Origin: Chamaecyparis obtusa
Taxonomy: Eukaryota; Streptophyta; Pinopsida; Cupressales; Cupressaceae
NCBI GenBank assembly: GCA_027943335.1
Contig: BSBK01002930.1
Location: 305,542 to 369,541, forward strand
Reading direction: 5' to 3'
Length of the DNA: 64,000 nt
Shown: positions 39,854 through 49,313 of the stretch, in pieces
Position numbering within the stretch: the stretch's first letter is position 1
Layout: each line of letters opens with the position of its first letter
The notes under the pieces: model-generated
The model's database searches: none
Seen by the model: the letters and a program-made list of their open reading frames with translations, nothing else
What the model was told of the DNA's origin: nothing
Program-made: the position numbers and the translations under genes

Positions 39854-40033
39854 CATTTTATACTAGATATTATAATAGGAAAAATATCACCACATATGTT
39901 CCTTGCAGAACATGGATTTACAACCTCTAATGTAAATGTCTATGTATGTACCTACAAAAAAATATCACCACATATGTTCTGCAAGGAACATATGTGGTGA
40001 TATTTTTCATATTATAATATCTGGTATAAAATG
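39854..40033. repeat. Long inverted repeat with a near-perfect central hairpin
   Basis: 39854-39911 pairs with 39976-40033 (outer part CATTTTATACTAGATATTAT against its complement). Within it, 39957-39979 and 39986-40007 are perfect 22-base arms (ATATCACCACATATGTTC) around TGCAAG. It may be a small fold-back element or a step in a rearrangement. Confidence 0.85.
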
Positions 40034-40171
40034 TATGCAATAGATATTAGATGAAATAGGGTTTTCAAATAAATGTATGTGGGTTTTCAATGTTGTCATT
40101 TCTTTGTGGTTTTCATATAGCCTTTCTATTTTGAGACCATTATCGACTCAACTTCTAAATGTTATCAATGA

Positions 40172-40362
40172 TTAAAAATGAACATTCAACTGGTTCTTTT
40201 CCAAATTAAAAATCTCTAGTGAAGAGATGCCCTGCAGGTCTGGAGGAATATTTCCTGTCAGCAAATTATTGTTGAGCAACAATACTTGCATATCAGGAGG
40301 CCAAACTGATGGTATTTGACCAAACAATGCATTTGTAGATACATCCAAGATTGCCAAGGGAT
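40172..40362 (-). pseudogene. Leucine-rich-repeat gene fragment captured in Harb-1
   Basis: About 61 codons, minus strand, with two to three plant extracellular LRR units: LDVSTNALFGQIPSVWPP, MQVLLLNNNLLTGNIPPDLQ, ISSLEIFNLEKNQL. The fragment is open but has no start context, splice sites or kinase part and stops at 40172. It is on the strand opposite to the host receptor-kinase gene and its LRR wording differs from exon 3, so it probably came from another LRR gene. Its capture within the transposon is inferred from its position between the Harb-1 ends. Confidence 0.8.
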
Positions 40363-40383
40363 TCTAAGGACAAGTAATAATTT

Positions 40384-41371
40384 ATTTCTTTTCTAGTAGA
40401 AATGTTAAATTTCTTACTACTAATAAGGACAAAAGGAGATTCTAGTAGTTGCTAGTTATCATGGAATAGAGCACCCTAGTTTTTCATCGAGTATTGAATA
40501 TGGTTAACAGTGACAATTCCAGGTGTGTAGAATTTCCTTGAAAGTGACAATTTGACAGTCAACAGAAAATTGTTTATATTTCTTCAGCGATAAGGAAATG
40601 GCAAACGTGAATGTATGATGTCTAGTTTAAGCATGATAAAGAATGTCTAGTGTTTTTTGGTGTTCTCTTCAATGGTTATTCTTTTTTATTTCTTTTATCT
40701 TTTTTGAATGGGGATCGAGATTCTTTTATCATACATTTTTCTCGCGTCCTAAGAAAATGGGGCACTATTGTGCTTCTCTATTCAGTTATTTGTGGCTTGT
40801 ACAAGTTCATTAAAATAGAGAATGGATAAAATAAATACAATTGCCATCTTTGAAGGGCATGAGTCTCATACATTGGAAAGTTAAAATGTATTTGCTTCTG
40901 ATTAATCGGTGGGATATTGTATGTAGGTTGATAAACAAGATACAAGATGCCAATGAACAAACCAAGTGGATGGCTAAAGATCGCAAGACAACAACATTGA
41001 TTGTGTGCCTTGTTTGGTTCACAGACTTCCAGTCCAAAAATGTCTATTAAGCAGAAACTCTTTTGGTTGCAAATGCATGACAGTGATCATATTTTTCAGA
41101 ACATAAGACTTTTTCGTTCACTTCTTAATCATCTTGTAGATGTGAATTCTAAAGTTGACAATGATAATGCTATGCCAAACTTATTCAATAGTACATGCCT
41201 TCTTGATTTGGTCATACTATTTTTGCTTTCAACAAAATGAATTCTAGCTTAGAAACAATAATTTCTTCTCCAATTGACGAAGGGAATAAAGCTATTAAGG
41301 GGTATAAAATTACTATGGAATGTGATTTGGTTGCTAGTAAGAAATTTAACATTTCTACTAGAAAAGAAATA
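40384..41371. repeat. Inverted repeat pair bounding about 1 kb
   Basis: 40384-40418 and 41336-41371 are inverted copies of about 35 bases (TCTAGTAGAAATGTTAAATT core), near perfect. Between them are short plus-strand frames; one (IHWKVKMYLLLI near 40866) loosely recalls a Copia gag start but is too short to call. It could be a small terminal-inverted-repeat element nested in Harb-1. Confidence 0.7.
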
Positions 41372-42389
41372 GTAGATCCAAGTACAAATATTTTCCATTA
41401 AAACCCATGACCAGGCTTATCTTTGTCATGGTGTGGAGAAAGCTCATAAGAAATCCCAACACCTATGCCTATCTACTAGGTCTAATATGGTCACTTGTGG
41501 CTTACAGGTACTCTCTAATTCCTTATTACTTTCAGCAATCTGTAATAATATCTTTGGGAATAACTATGCTGGTCATTCACATAAATCTAAAAAACCCAAC
41601 AAAATCTATGAAATGTATCATAACTTTTTGTTTCAATTCTGTATGTCATATTCAATGATCTATTATTAAATTAATTGTGATTCGAAAATATATAGATTTA
41701 AATTAATATACAAAGTTATAACAAAAAACAATCATACATTAAATTCATATCTACTATCAAAACTTATCTATACAAATACCATTTTTCTTTCACTGCTTCA
41801 TAGGATCAAATCATATATGCTCTTTCAGATAAAAACCTATTTTGTTCTCTGCATCTGTTATTTTCTGATGGGTATTGATTGAAGGTGGAATATCAAAATG
41901 CTAAAATTGGTGTACGGTTCAATTGCCATTTTATCTGATGTTGGTCTAGGCATGGCCATGTTTAGCTTAGGTAAGGATTCTTGATGAGGCTTCTCCTTGT
42001 AATCTGATAAAGTTTAATACTTCATAATTTCCCTAGTGGCAAATAGCTAAATTTCCCAATCAATGTTGTAAGATCAAAACTTGTAACGATTCATGGGTTT
42101 TAATGGAAAATAGATGTACTTGGATGACCTCCACTCTAGTGCACATCTGCCTTCATATTAGGCTAAGTCAGTTTGTATATGTGGTGATTGGCAGGATAGT
42201 TTCTCTAAAATTATAGGCACATGTTACACAGTCTTGAAAGTTGAAACTCAACAAAGAGAAAGCAAAATGTGCTTGTTTGGTTTGATTTACGGTTACCTAT
42301 TCACATAAATTGTCAATATAAACACCCACAAAATCAGATACAACATACACCCACAGAAATCATGATTTACACTACATACACACACACCC

Positions 42390-42745
42390 ATAGACGAAAA
42401 ATGACAGACATTTATATGAAAACCCTATTTCATTGTAAGCCACAGACGAAAAATGACAACATTTACATGAAAACCCTCAAAATTCTTCAAGACCACAACA
42501 CTCGAAAACATTTATATGAAAACCCTCGTACTTGTTGAGAACACCTAATGCAATGGTAAGAACACCTTCGAGATAGCAGAGAACACCCAATGCAACAGTT
42601 GAAAGCAGAGAACACCCAATGAAACAACCTTCGCAGAGCAGAGAACACCCAATGAAACAACCTTCGACAACCTTCGCAGAGTAGAGCAGAACACCTTGGA
42701 AACAACCTTCTTGCATAGCAGAACACCTTCGAGCAGCAACAAAAC
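42390..42745. repeat. Two minisatellites near the right end of Harb-1
   Basis: 42390-42535 repeats ACATTTATATGAAAACCCT with CAGACGAAAAATGACA spacers. 42535-42745 repeats AGCAGAGAACACCCAATGAA with ACAACCTTCG units, about 30 bp period. Cys-rich and Phe/Ser-rich frames crossing them are artefacts. Confidence 0.88.
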
Positions 42746-43008
42746 CGTGGAAAAGAAACCATGGAGTCAGCGGGATAACCACGCAGTGATCCGGACCCAA
42801 CAAGAAATACAAACCAATATAAAATTGCAAACCCTGGAGTGGGCCGGACCAGACGGCGAAGTTAAAATGGGTTTAATTTACTCCAAAACTGTGGAGATGA
42901 AATTCATTCCACCTCCTGAGCCGGAATTCCGGCATCCACATTTTTGGCCAAATGGGGTTATGCAAATCAATATTCACATTTTATAAAAGAGTCGCCAAAC
43001 AAGGAATT

Positions 43009-43055
43009 GCACCCCAAAACTGGGTTATGGGCCGCGTAACCCAGTTTTGGGGTGC
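43009..43055. repeat. Perfect 19-base hairpin beside the right terminus of Harb-1
   Basis: GCACCCCAAAACTGGGTTA at 43009-43027 and its exact complement at 43037-43055 around a 9-base GC-rich loop, 14 bases inside the right end. It probably stems from duplicated terminal sequence. Confidence 0.95.
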
Positions 43056-44380
43056 AACCAAATGGGCCCTTATTTCAATTTTGTCTGTGGGCAGTTGTAG
43101 CACTGAAAGTTATAAAAGAGAAAATGAGGAACAGAAAGTGGGATTTCACTGAGGATTCATGCAGTGGAAAGGGAAGCTGGAATGTCAGCCAGGATTATGA
43201 GACCCAGAATAAATTGGTCTGTATTGAGATGCATACGACAGAGGGGAGGACCTTTTTTCACGTTACTCGAATGTATGTTAGCAATTTTCCCCTAGTTTTT
43301 TTATAACTTCTGCTCTGTTTTTGGTTTCCTTATCTTATACAGAGAAGTTTTTTAGAGTTTGATGAAATAAATGATTGCAGATTTCTGAAAAGCTAGAACC
43401 TGACTGGGGTTGTTCCAGCGGAGTTAGCCAATCTCACATACCTGGAAGAAATGTATGTAATACGACCCCGCTTACTACTGTTTTGATTTCCACGTTTTAT
43501 GTGAATTTATGTAAAAGACTTCAAATTCCCATATTTATTTTAAATAAGTATTTGAGGGTTCAATTTGGTCTTTTCTTTTTAGCTATAGCTATGTGTATTT
43601 TAATAAGTAATATTTTGGATTTAATTGAGTGAGAATCTTTTGTATCAATATAATCCATCTACAAATATCATTCTTTATCAAATGGATTGGAAATTTTAAG
43701 TCTTTAAGGGCCAGTTTGGTAGCGAGAATTAGAAAATGATGGATTTGATCAAATGTTCGAAATGGTCAAATCATGGATTTGATAATCCAAATTTTCATTT
43801 TCGGATTATAGTTAGGACTGTTTGGTTGACCCGGAATATGAGCGAGAAGATGTATATCCTCCGTTTGGTTCCACTTTTTAAAACTGGAATTGGAATTTGA
43901 CTATGATTATTATTTTATTTTTTGAACTATTTTAATTTTTTTTTATATTATATTTTATTTTTATTAGTTCATTTTATGATTTATTTTGTTAGTTTATTTA
44001 ATTTTATAGAGAGAAGCATAAATATTTTTTTGACTATGATTATTATTTTATTTTTTGAACTATTTTAATATTTTTTGTATTATATTTTATTTTTATTATT
44101 TCATTTTATGATTTATTTTATTATTTTATTTAATATTATAGGGAAAACCATAAATATTTTATTGAATTTTATATAGAAAATCATTAAAAAAAAAATTCAA
44201 CTTTTTTTTTTAATAAGGTTAATATTTAATTTTGTTTAATTTTATTTTCAAAATCATAAACAACAGAAAAGTTCTTGAGTAAGTGAGTCATAAACAACAA
44301 AAAAGTTCTTGACTTTATCAATATATATGTCCAACGTATCTATTTATAAAAAATTTCATGTATCTACAATATATGTCTAT

Positions 44381-44853
44381 TTAACTACATTTGCGCATAT
44401 GTACCCAAAAAAGTAGTGCGCATACTACACAAAGAATGCATCGCAGAAACTTGTTTTCTGATCTCGCCATTGATAATAATTTTCCATCTCTGGTTTTGCA
44501 CTCATTCCCTACGTCAGGTAGGGATGTAGATGGCGTTGACATAACGCTAGGTAGGGATGTAGATGGGGTTGACAAAGCACTGGGTATAGCTATAGCTGGA
44601 GTAGACATACAATCGGGTTCATTGACCCACCTAAAGAATTTGCATTTGCGATTTCCCTGCAATACCAAATCTACATTAGTTCTTCCTAAAATAATAAATT
44701 GTCACATTCTTTTTAAACATAAAACTAATTACATATTGAAACCTTTTTTGGGCAATTCCAAAATTGACGCCCGAGACTTCGAGCAGTCTGTGACGTCCAT
44801 AATTTGCAACGGCCAGCACCACATTGACACATAGGCGCATTCTCCGAAGCCAT
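44381..44853 (-). CDS. Harb-2 GRF-type zinc-finger protein with C-terminal hydrophobic segment, intact
   Basis: Two exons, minus strand: 44853-44743 and 44656-44381, joined in phase 0 (intron 86 bp, GT/AG), giving 128 residues. The GRF finger spans both exons: MCQCGAGRCKLWTSQTA, RSLGRQFWNCPKK, then GNRKCKFFRWVNE, with the expected Cys-x-Cys, Arg-x-Phe-Trp-x-Cys and Cys-x-Phe-Phe-x-Trp pattern. A Ser/Thr/Pro linker contains an internal duplication (STPSTSLP twice, from a 36-bp DNA repeat). The C-terminus has a likely membrane segment (FLRCILCVVCALLFW). Plant genomes have many small GRF proteins with this layout. Here the gene lies between transposon ends, as in Harb-1. Role in transposition unknown; nucleic-acid binding is likely from the family. 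Confidence 0.85.
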
Positions 44854-45030
44854 GGACGCTATAACAATTTATAGTTGATTAAATACACTTCATAAAATTT
44901 TATAATTTTCACATAATCAAATCTACTCATCACAATCCATGGTTGATTAAACAGACTTTCTATTTGAAACCGAAATGATCTAACAACATATCTATACTTA
45001 GAAGATGGGGAAGAACAAAATCCAACAACG

Positions 45031-45085
45031 AAATGGTGGTGTGAAGACACACCGTGCAATGAATAAGTAGAATGAATAAAAGCTT
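45031..45085 (-). promoter_or_regulatory. Conserved segment upstream of the GRF gene in both Harbinger elements
   Basis: Minus strand, GTGTGTCTTCACACCACCA with about 35 further similar bases (ending CTTCCCCATCT). The same block occurs in Harb-1 at about 33664-33720, there 80-140 bp before the GRF ATG; here it is about 150-200 bp before it. Conservation when the surrounding non-coding DNA has no visible match suggests a promoter element, 5' leader or small upstream exon. The GTGT..ACAC core is palindromic. Confidence 0.5.
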
Positions 45086-45418
45086 AAGTAGAATGAATAA
45101 ATAGAATGCAAATAGAATGCTCAACTTTTCCCTCTTTAAGTAGAATGAATAAAAGCTTAAGCTCAAGCAATGTTGTTTATCATTTTATTGATCTCATGTT
45201 AATAATATGTCATTGGGTTGATCTTATGTGTAGTCTCTTGATGGCTGTAGATATTTATATATACCTTTTCGATTCCCTATTTCCAATCCAATTCAAGAAT
45301 AATTCCATGGAATGGTAGCATGTTCCTAACCGACTTATATAATATTCATTTTCAATCTAACTGCACTATCCATTTGTTGCAGAGAAATGGTAGATCAATA
45401 TGTTCTTCAAATTCAAAA

Positions 45419-46255
45419 GCTTGGCAATACAGTTCTTTGCCTTTTATCAGAAAACTGAACTGAAACTGTGTTGTGGTGACCATTATAGTATAGAACAAGG
45501 AACAGTTGAAAACAATTCCAAGAGGTAGATAAACTTTAGGACTCCCAGCTCAATAGAATTGGACATGAAAAAGTGAAACAAATAGCAACCCGTTTCTCTC
45601 CAGAAATCCATCCTTCATATACTCAATGCTTCCCTTCGTAAGTTCTCTTTGATTAAGATCTTTTAAGACAATTACGCCACAAGGCCAATGTAAAGAATAA
45701 GCTTAAGCGAACCCCTCAACAACGAGAGGGTTCAAAGAATCTCAGTACAAGACAAAAACAAAGTTTAGGACTTCATTGCACATAGAGTTCAGATGAAAGA
45801 TGGCTCCAAAGGCCTTGGTAATACAGTTCTTTCACTTTTATCAGAAAATTGAACTAAAACTGTGTTGTGGTGACCATTATAGTATAGAACAGGGAACAAC
45901 TGAAAGAGTACAATGCTAATGAATGTTAGTTGAACTCACAATATTGGAGTTTTCTGGTAACTAGACACAATTTTTGAAGAACTACATTCTATACAAAATG
46001 GCAAAGAAAAAGGATCTTATAATACAAAATATTGAGGTTTGGATTGCAGATTTCCTCAACTATAATATAGAATGAACAGCTGAAAGAGTACAATGCTAAT
46101 AACTGGCAGTTGCATTGTTAACAGGTGTAAGAGTTTTGTCGATAGGCAAATAACAGATAATAACAGAACATTGACAAATATTGTGACATGCTTCATGACA
46201 TATTGTGACATGTTTCATGGCAGTTACATTGTTAACAGGTGCAAGAGTTTTTTTG
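45419..46255. repeat. Diverged direct repeats in Harb-2
   Basis: A block starting CTTGGYAATACAGTTCTTT (45419 and 45813) recurs with over 90 bp similar, including GTGTTGTGGTGACCATTATA. GAAAGAGTACAATGCTAAT occurs at 45901 and 46081. CATTGTTAACAGGTGYAAGAG occurs at 46113 and 46228. 45100-46900 has no gene otherwise. Confidence 0.85.
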
Positions 46256-46935
46256 ATAGGAAAATATGCTGGAACATGTTTCATGACTCTATTGTGACAA
46301 ATTCTATTAGAAGTCTGGAAATGTCCAATGACCACAAGAAAAAAACATTCAGTACAATTAAACCAATATAGTTGGACCATTATTGCTTCAACACTCTGCA
46401 TTCTCTACCCAGTTACAAATCACAGAATTATACAGGTGACAATCAGTGCTAGACAAATCACAGAATTATACAGTTGACAATCAGTGCTACACAGAATTAA
46501 ATAGATATTGACAAAGCCAATTTCCTGGGCTTCTAGTTTATAATTTTATGTCACACAGTGATCCAAATTGCAAACACAACATATAAAGCATATTTCTCTA
46601 ACGTTCAGAACTTAAATGGTGTACTTGAGTAGACAATAACATGAAATTTTAATAAATTTGATGACAATTTAGAGTATTGAATGACAACAACACATACAAT
46701 TATTCTAGTAGATAAACAAAATGTCATCACCAAATGTCATAAACAAAATGTCATCACCACATGATATCAACTATATCAAAAAAACATACGATTTGTGTTT
46801 CAAAACATATGATTATAGTTCCAACAAAACAAAACAATGTCACATCAATATCAACTGTATGAATTTGATAAGACAAGTATCTTGGCTAACCTAGCCAATG
46901 TTTAAGTAACAAGACTTAAAATAAAACAAAAGAAG

Positions 46936-47988
46936 CTAGAGGTCTACAAATTTCATTGCAATGTACTGCACTCTCTCCTCTTCATTCATTCTCAAGAACC
47001 CTTTTTCTCTATCAATGTCAGCCAAGAAGGTGTCATATGCCTTTAGCATAGTGGCTTGACTCAAATCAGGGATGGCTCTAATGACCTCATACACACTATC
47101 TAATATAGAATCTTTTTCAGAAGTATCCATTTTGACAACAAGAGGCAAATGGAAGTCCTCTTCCATTCTTTTGATACTTTCACAAAGTGTATCCAACAAA
47201 CTAGCCACGATTGCCTTCTTCCTCTTTCCCCTCCTTGCTGACGGTGTTGAAGAATGTGGCTTACCACTTGCACTCGATTGATTGGAATGATATAAATCAT
47301 CATCCAAATCAGTTGTAGTGTTGTTTGCTGCACTCATAGGGACATCCTCCTCATCACAATCAATGTAGGTGGGCCCATCCATATTGAGCCCTTCTTTTGT
47401 CTCTTGTGTAGTGGTAGCTGCGATGCCTTCAACTATGCCATTACCCACAATGTAGGCTAAGTCATTGTAGTATTGGAAGGGTTGTCTCTTATACACTTTC
47501 ACACCTTTGAATTCTTTTCTCTGCATGTTGTCATGATGAATAAATTAGATCTCTATCTTGTATCCAACTTAATAAGAACTCAATATTGCTTAGACAAAAT
47601 ATTCAAAAGAGTGTGTTACCTTTAGAACCTCCTCCCACATCGAGTCATCAGCATCCACAGTTTGAGTGGCCTCATTCCATGCAAACCCACTCATGTTCTT
47701 CAACTCTCTCACAACTCTAAAACCTTGCTTCCATCCTTTAAGCTTGTTTTTGAAATTTTCCTTTGTCAGATTCAAGTTCATCTCACCATTGAACTTCCTC
47801 TCTATGGCAGTCCAGGCTTCTTTTTTGAAGCCCCCTTCGCATTTCCTTCTAAGGTTTACTTGCTTGTGGAGCAAATTTAGGAATTTCCATTCAATTTCTC
47901 TTGTCCACATAACCTTCTTCGAGGAAGAAGTTGACTAGCTTACTTGAACTTCATCTTCTATGGCCATCATGAGCTCCGTGAAAGACAT
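46936..47988 (-). CDS. Harb-2 MYB/SANT-like protein, complete except for one early stop
   Basis: Minus strand, exons 47988-47620 and 47520-46936, joined in phase 0 (intron 99 bp, GT/AG); 317 residues if the early TAG is counted as sense. MSFTELMMAIEDE is followed by a TAG at about codon 18; the next Met (47910, MWTREIEWKFLNLL) lies just at the domain start. The SANT-like helices follow (KKEAWTAIERKFNGE, FKNKLKGWKQGFRVVREL, FAWNEATQTVDADDSMW), then YYNDLAYIVGN, an acidic and Ser-rich linker, a basic RRGKRKKAI nuclear-localisation-like patch and a helical C-terminus ending in YIAMKFVDL. It is the usual DNA-binding partner of the transposase. The start at 47910 could still give a nearly full domain. 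Confidence 0.85.
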
Positions 47989-48059
47989 GACCTACACCAC
48001 TTGTTATATGCAAACATTAGCTACATGCAAATGAGAATGGATATTAAAGAAATAGTCAT

Positions 48060-48660
48060 ACAATAGTAGCATATAATCCAAAATATTGCATTTTTGCATG
48101 ATATCCAACAATATGTAATATATGTCTTTATTATCCATTCTCATTTGCATGTAGCTAAGTATGCTTGTATATATGGTGTACTATGTTCAGATAGTTTATA
48201 TGCAAACATTAGCTACATGGAAATGAGAATGGATATTAAAGAAAGAGTCATACAACAATGGCATATAATCCAAAATATTGCATTTTTGCATGATATCCAG
48301 CAATATGTAATATTTATGATAATCCAAAATATTGCATTTTTGCATGATATTATAGACATATATTACATATTATTGGATATCATGCAAAAATGCAATATAT
48401 ACAGTTTATATGTCTTTATTATCCATTCTCACTTGCATGTATCCAACAATATGTATTATTATCCATTCTCATTTTCATGTAGCTAAGTATGCATGTATAT
48501 ATGGTGTACTATGTTCAAACAGTTTATATGCGATCATACATGCAAATGAGAATGGATACAGACATATATTACGTATTGCTGGTTATCATGAAAAAATGCA
48601 ATATATACAGTTTATATGTCTTTATTATCCATTCTCATTTGCATGTATCTAATGCATGTA
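48060..48660. repeat. Shuffled direct and inverted repeats in Harb-2
   Basis: Several copies of AATATTGCATTTTTGCATGATAT, ATCCATTCTCATTTGCATGTA, TATATGGTGTACTATGTTCA and their complements (for example 48085, 48270, 48330, 48360-48400, 48420-48480, 48545 and 48625). No protein role; frames here are artefacts of the repeats. Confidence 0.85.
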
Positions 48661-49045
48661 TATATGGTCTAATATGATCATACAGTTGTCTCAATCCCTA
48701 TTTAGAAGACAAAGTGTCAAACAAGATACAAAAATGTAAAGTTGTAAAAGTATGCATGTATATATGGTCTAATATGATCATACAGTTTTCTCAATCCCTG
48801 TTTAGAAAAAGTGTCAAACAAGATACAAAAATTGTGAAGTTGTAAAAGTATGCATGTATATATGGTCCAATATGATCATACAGTTGTCTCCATCCCTGTT
48901 TAGAAGACAAAGTGTCAAACAAGATACACAAATGTAAAGTTGTAAAAGTATGCATGTATGAATGGTCTAATATGATCATACAATTGTCTCAACCCCTATT
49001 TAGAAGACAAAGTGTCAAACAAGATACACAAATGTAAAGTGTCAA
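48652..49045. repeat. Tandem repeat, four copies of about 100 bp
   Basis: Unit GTATGCATGTATATATGGTC ... TACAGTTGTCTCAATCCCT ... AAAGTGTCAAACAAGATACA, starting near 48652, 48749, 48848 and 48946, lightly diverged. It lies between the MYB-like and transposase genes of Harb-2. Confidence 0.92.
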
Positions 49046-49313
49046 ACAAGATAGACTACTGAAAAGAAGACGACACCCTTAAAGGAGCAATGGTTTTATG
49101 TGTATTTATGCATTGTTACTAAGATTATTATTCATAGAAATAAAGCACAAAGTTCTCCAATAGTGGTAGTTTATTGAACAAAGAACTACATCATAAAACC
49201 AACAGTTGTCTAATAGCTATAATGTTTGACAATGGCCAATTGTCTAATAGCTATAATATTTGGGCCTTATAAACAAGTTAAATGAAACCATCATGCATAT
49301 CACTGTATCTGCA

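Larger units (their letters stand above)
32462..43069. mobile_element. Harb-1, PIF/Harbinger DNA transposon in intron 1 of the receptor-kinase gene
   Basis: 10,608 bp bounded by GGGCCCGTTTGGTTG at the left and, inverted, GGGCCCATTTGGTTG at the right, with TTA target duplications (32459-32461 and 43070-43072), the TWA target typical of PIF/Harbinger. It sits only about 25 bases upstream of the exon 2 splice acceptor. It carries, all on the minus strand, a GRF zinc-finger gene, a MYB/SANT-like gene and a DDE transposase gene, each with stops. The remainder is microsatellite, minisatellite and captured sequence (39286-42750), including an LRR fragment. Non-autonomous now. Confidence 0.92.
32192..43452 (+). 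pseudogene. LRR receptor-like kinase gene, 5' exons (LRR-VIII type), with in-frame stop
   Basis: Spliced plus-strand gene. Exon 1, 32192-32318, encodes a start Met, a hydrophobic signal peptide (FIFLVWVLYTSLLHCYYC) and ends ...THPQE. Exon 2, 43095-43272, encodes VVALKVIKEKMRNRKWDF, DSCSGKGSW and FHVTR. Exon 3, 43381-43452, is a 72-bp exon, one LRR (NLTGVVPAELANLTYLEE). All junctions have GT/AG and agree in phase (1, then 2). The pattern of LPQ-E-V-AL, W-F-DPC-SG-G-W and 72-bp LRR exons is that of LRR-VIII receptor kinases at the plasma membrane. Exon 3 has TAG where family members usually have Gln (FLKSQNL), so this copy is likely a pseudogene. No further exon was found to 64000. Introns 1 and 3 contain Harb-1 and Harb-2. 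Confidence 0.85.

Noticed and set aside
40841..41669. Possible Copia gag remnant (IHWKVKMYLLLI)
   Set aside because: Only a few residues resemble gag, with no second motif in frame; left as unexplained sequence between inverted repeats.
42487..42830. Cys/Leu-rich frames resembling a small secreted protein
   Set aside because: They cross a 30-bp minisatellite in several phases, so the Cys periodicity comes from the repeat.
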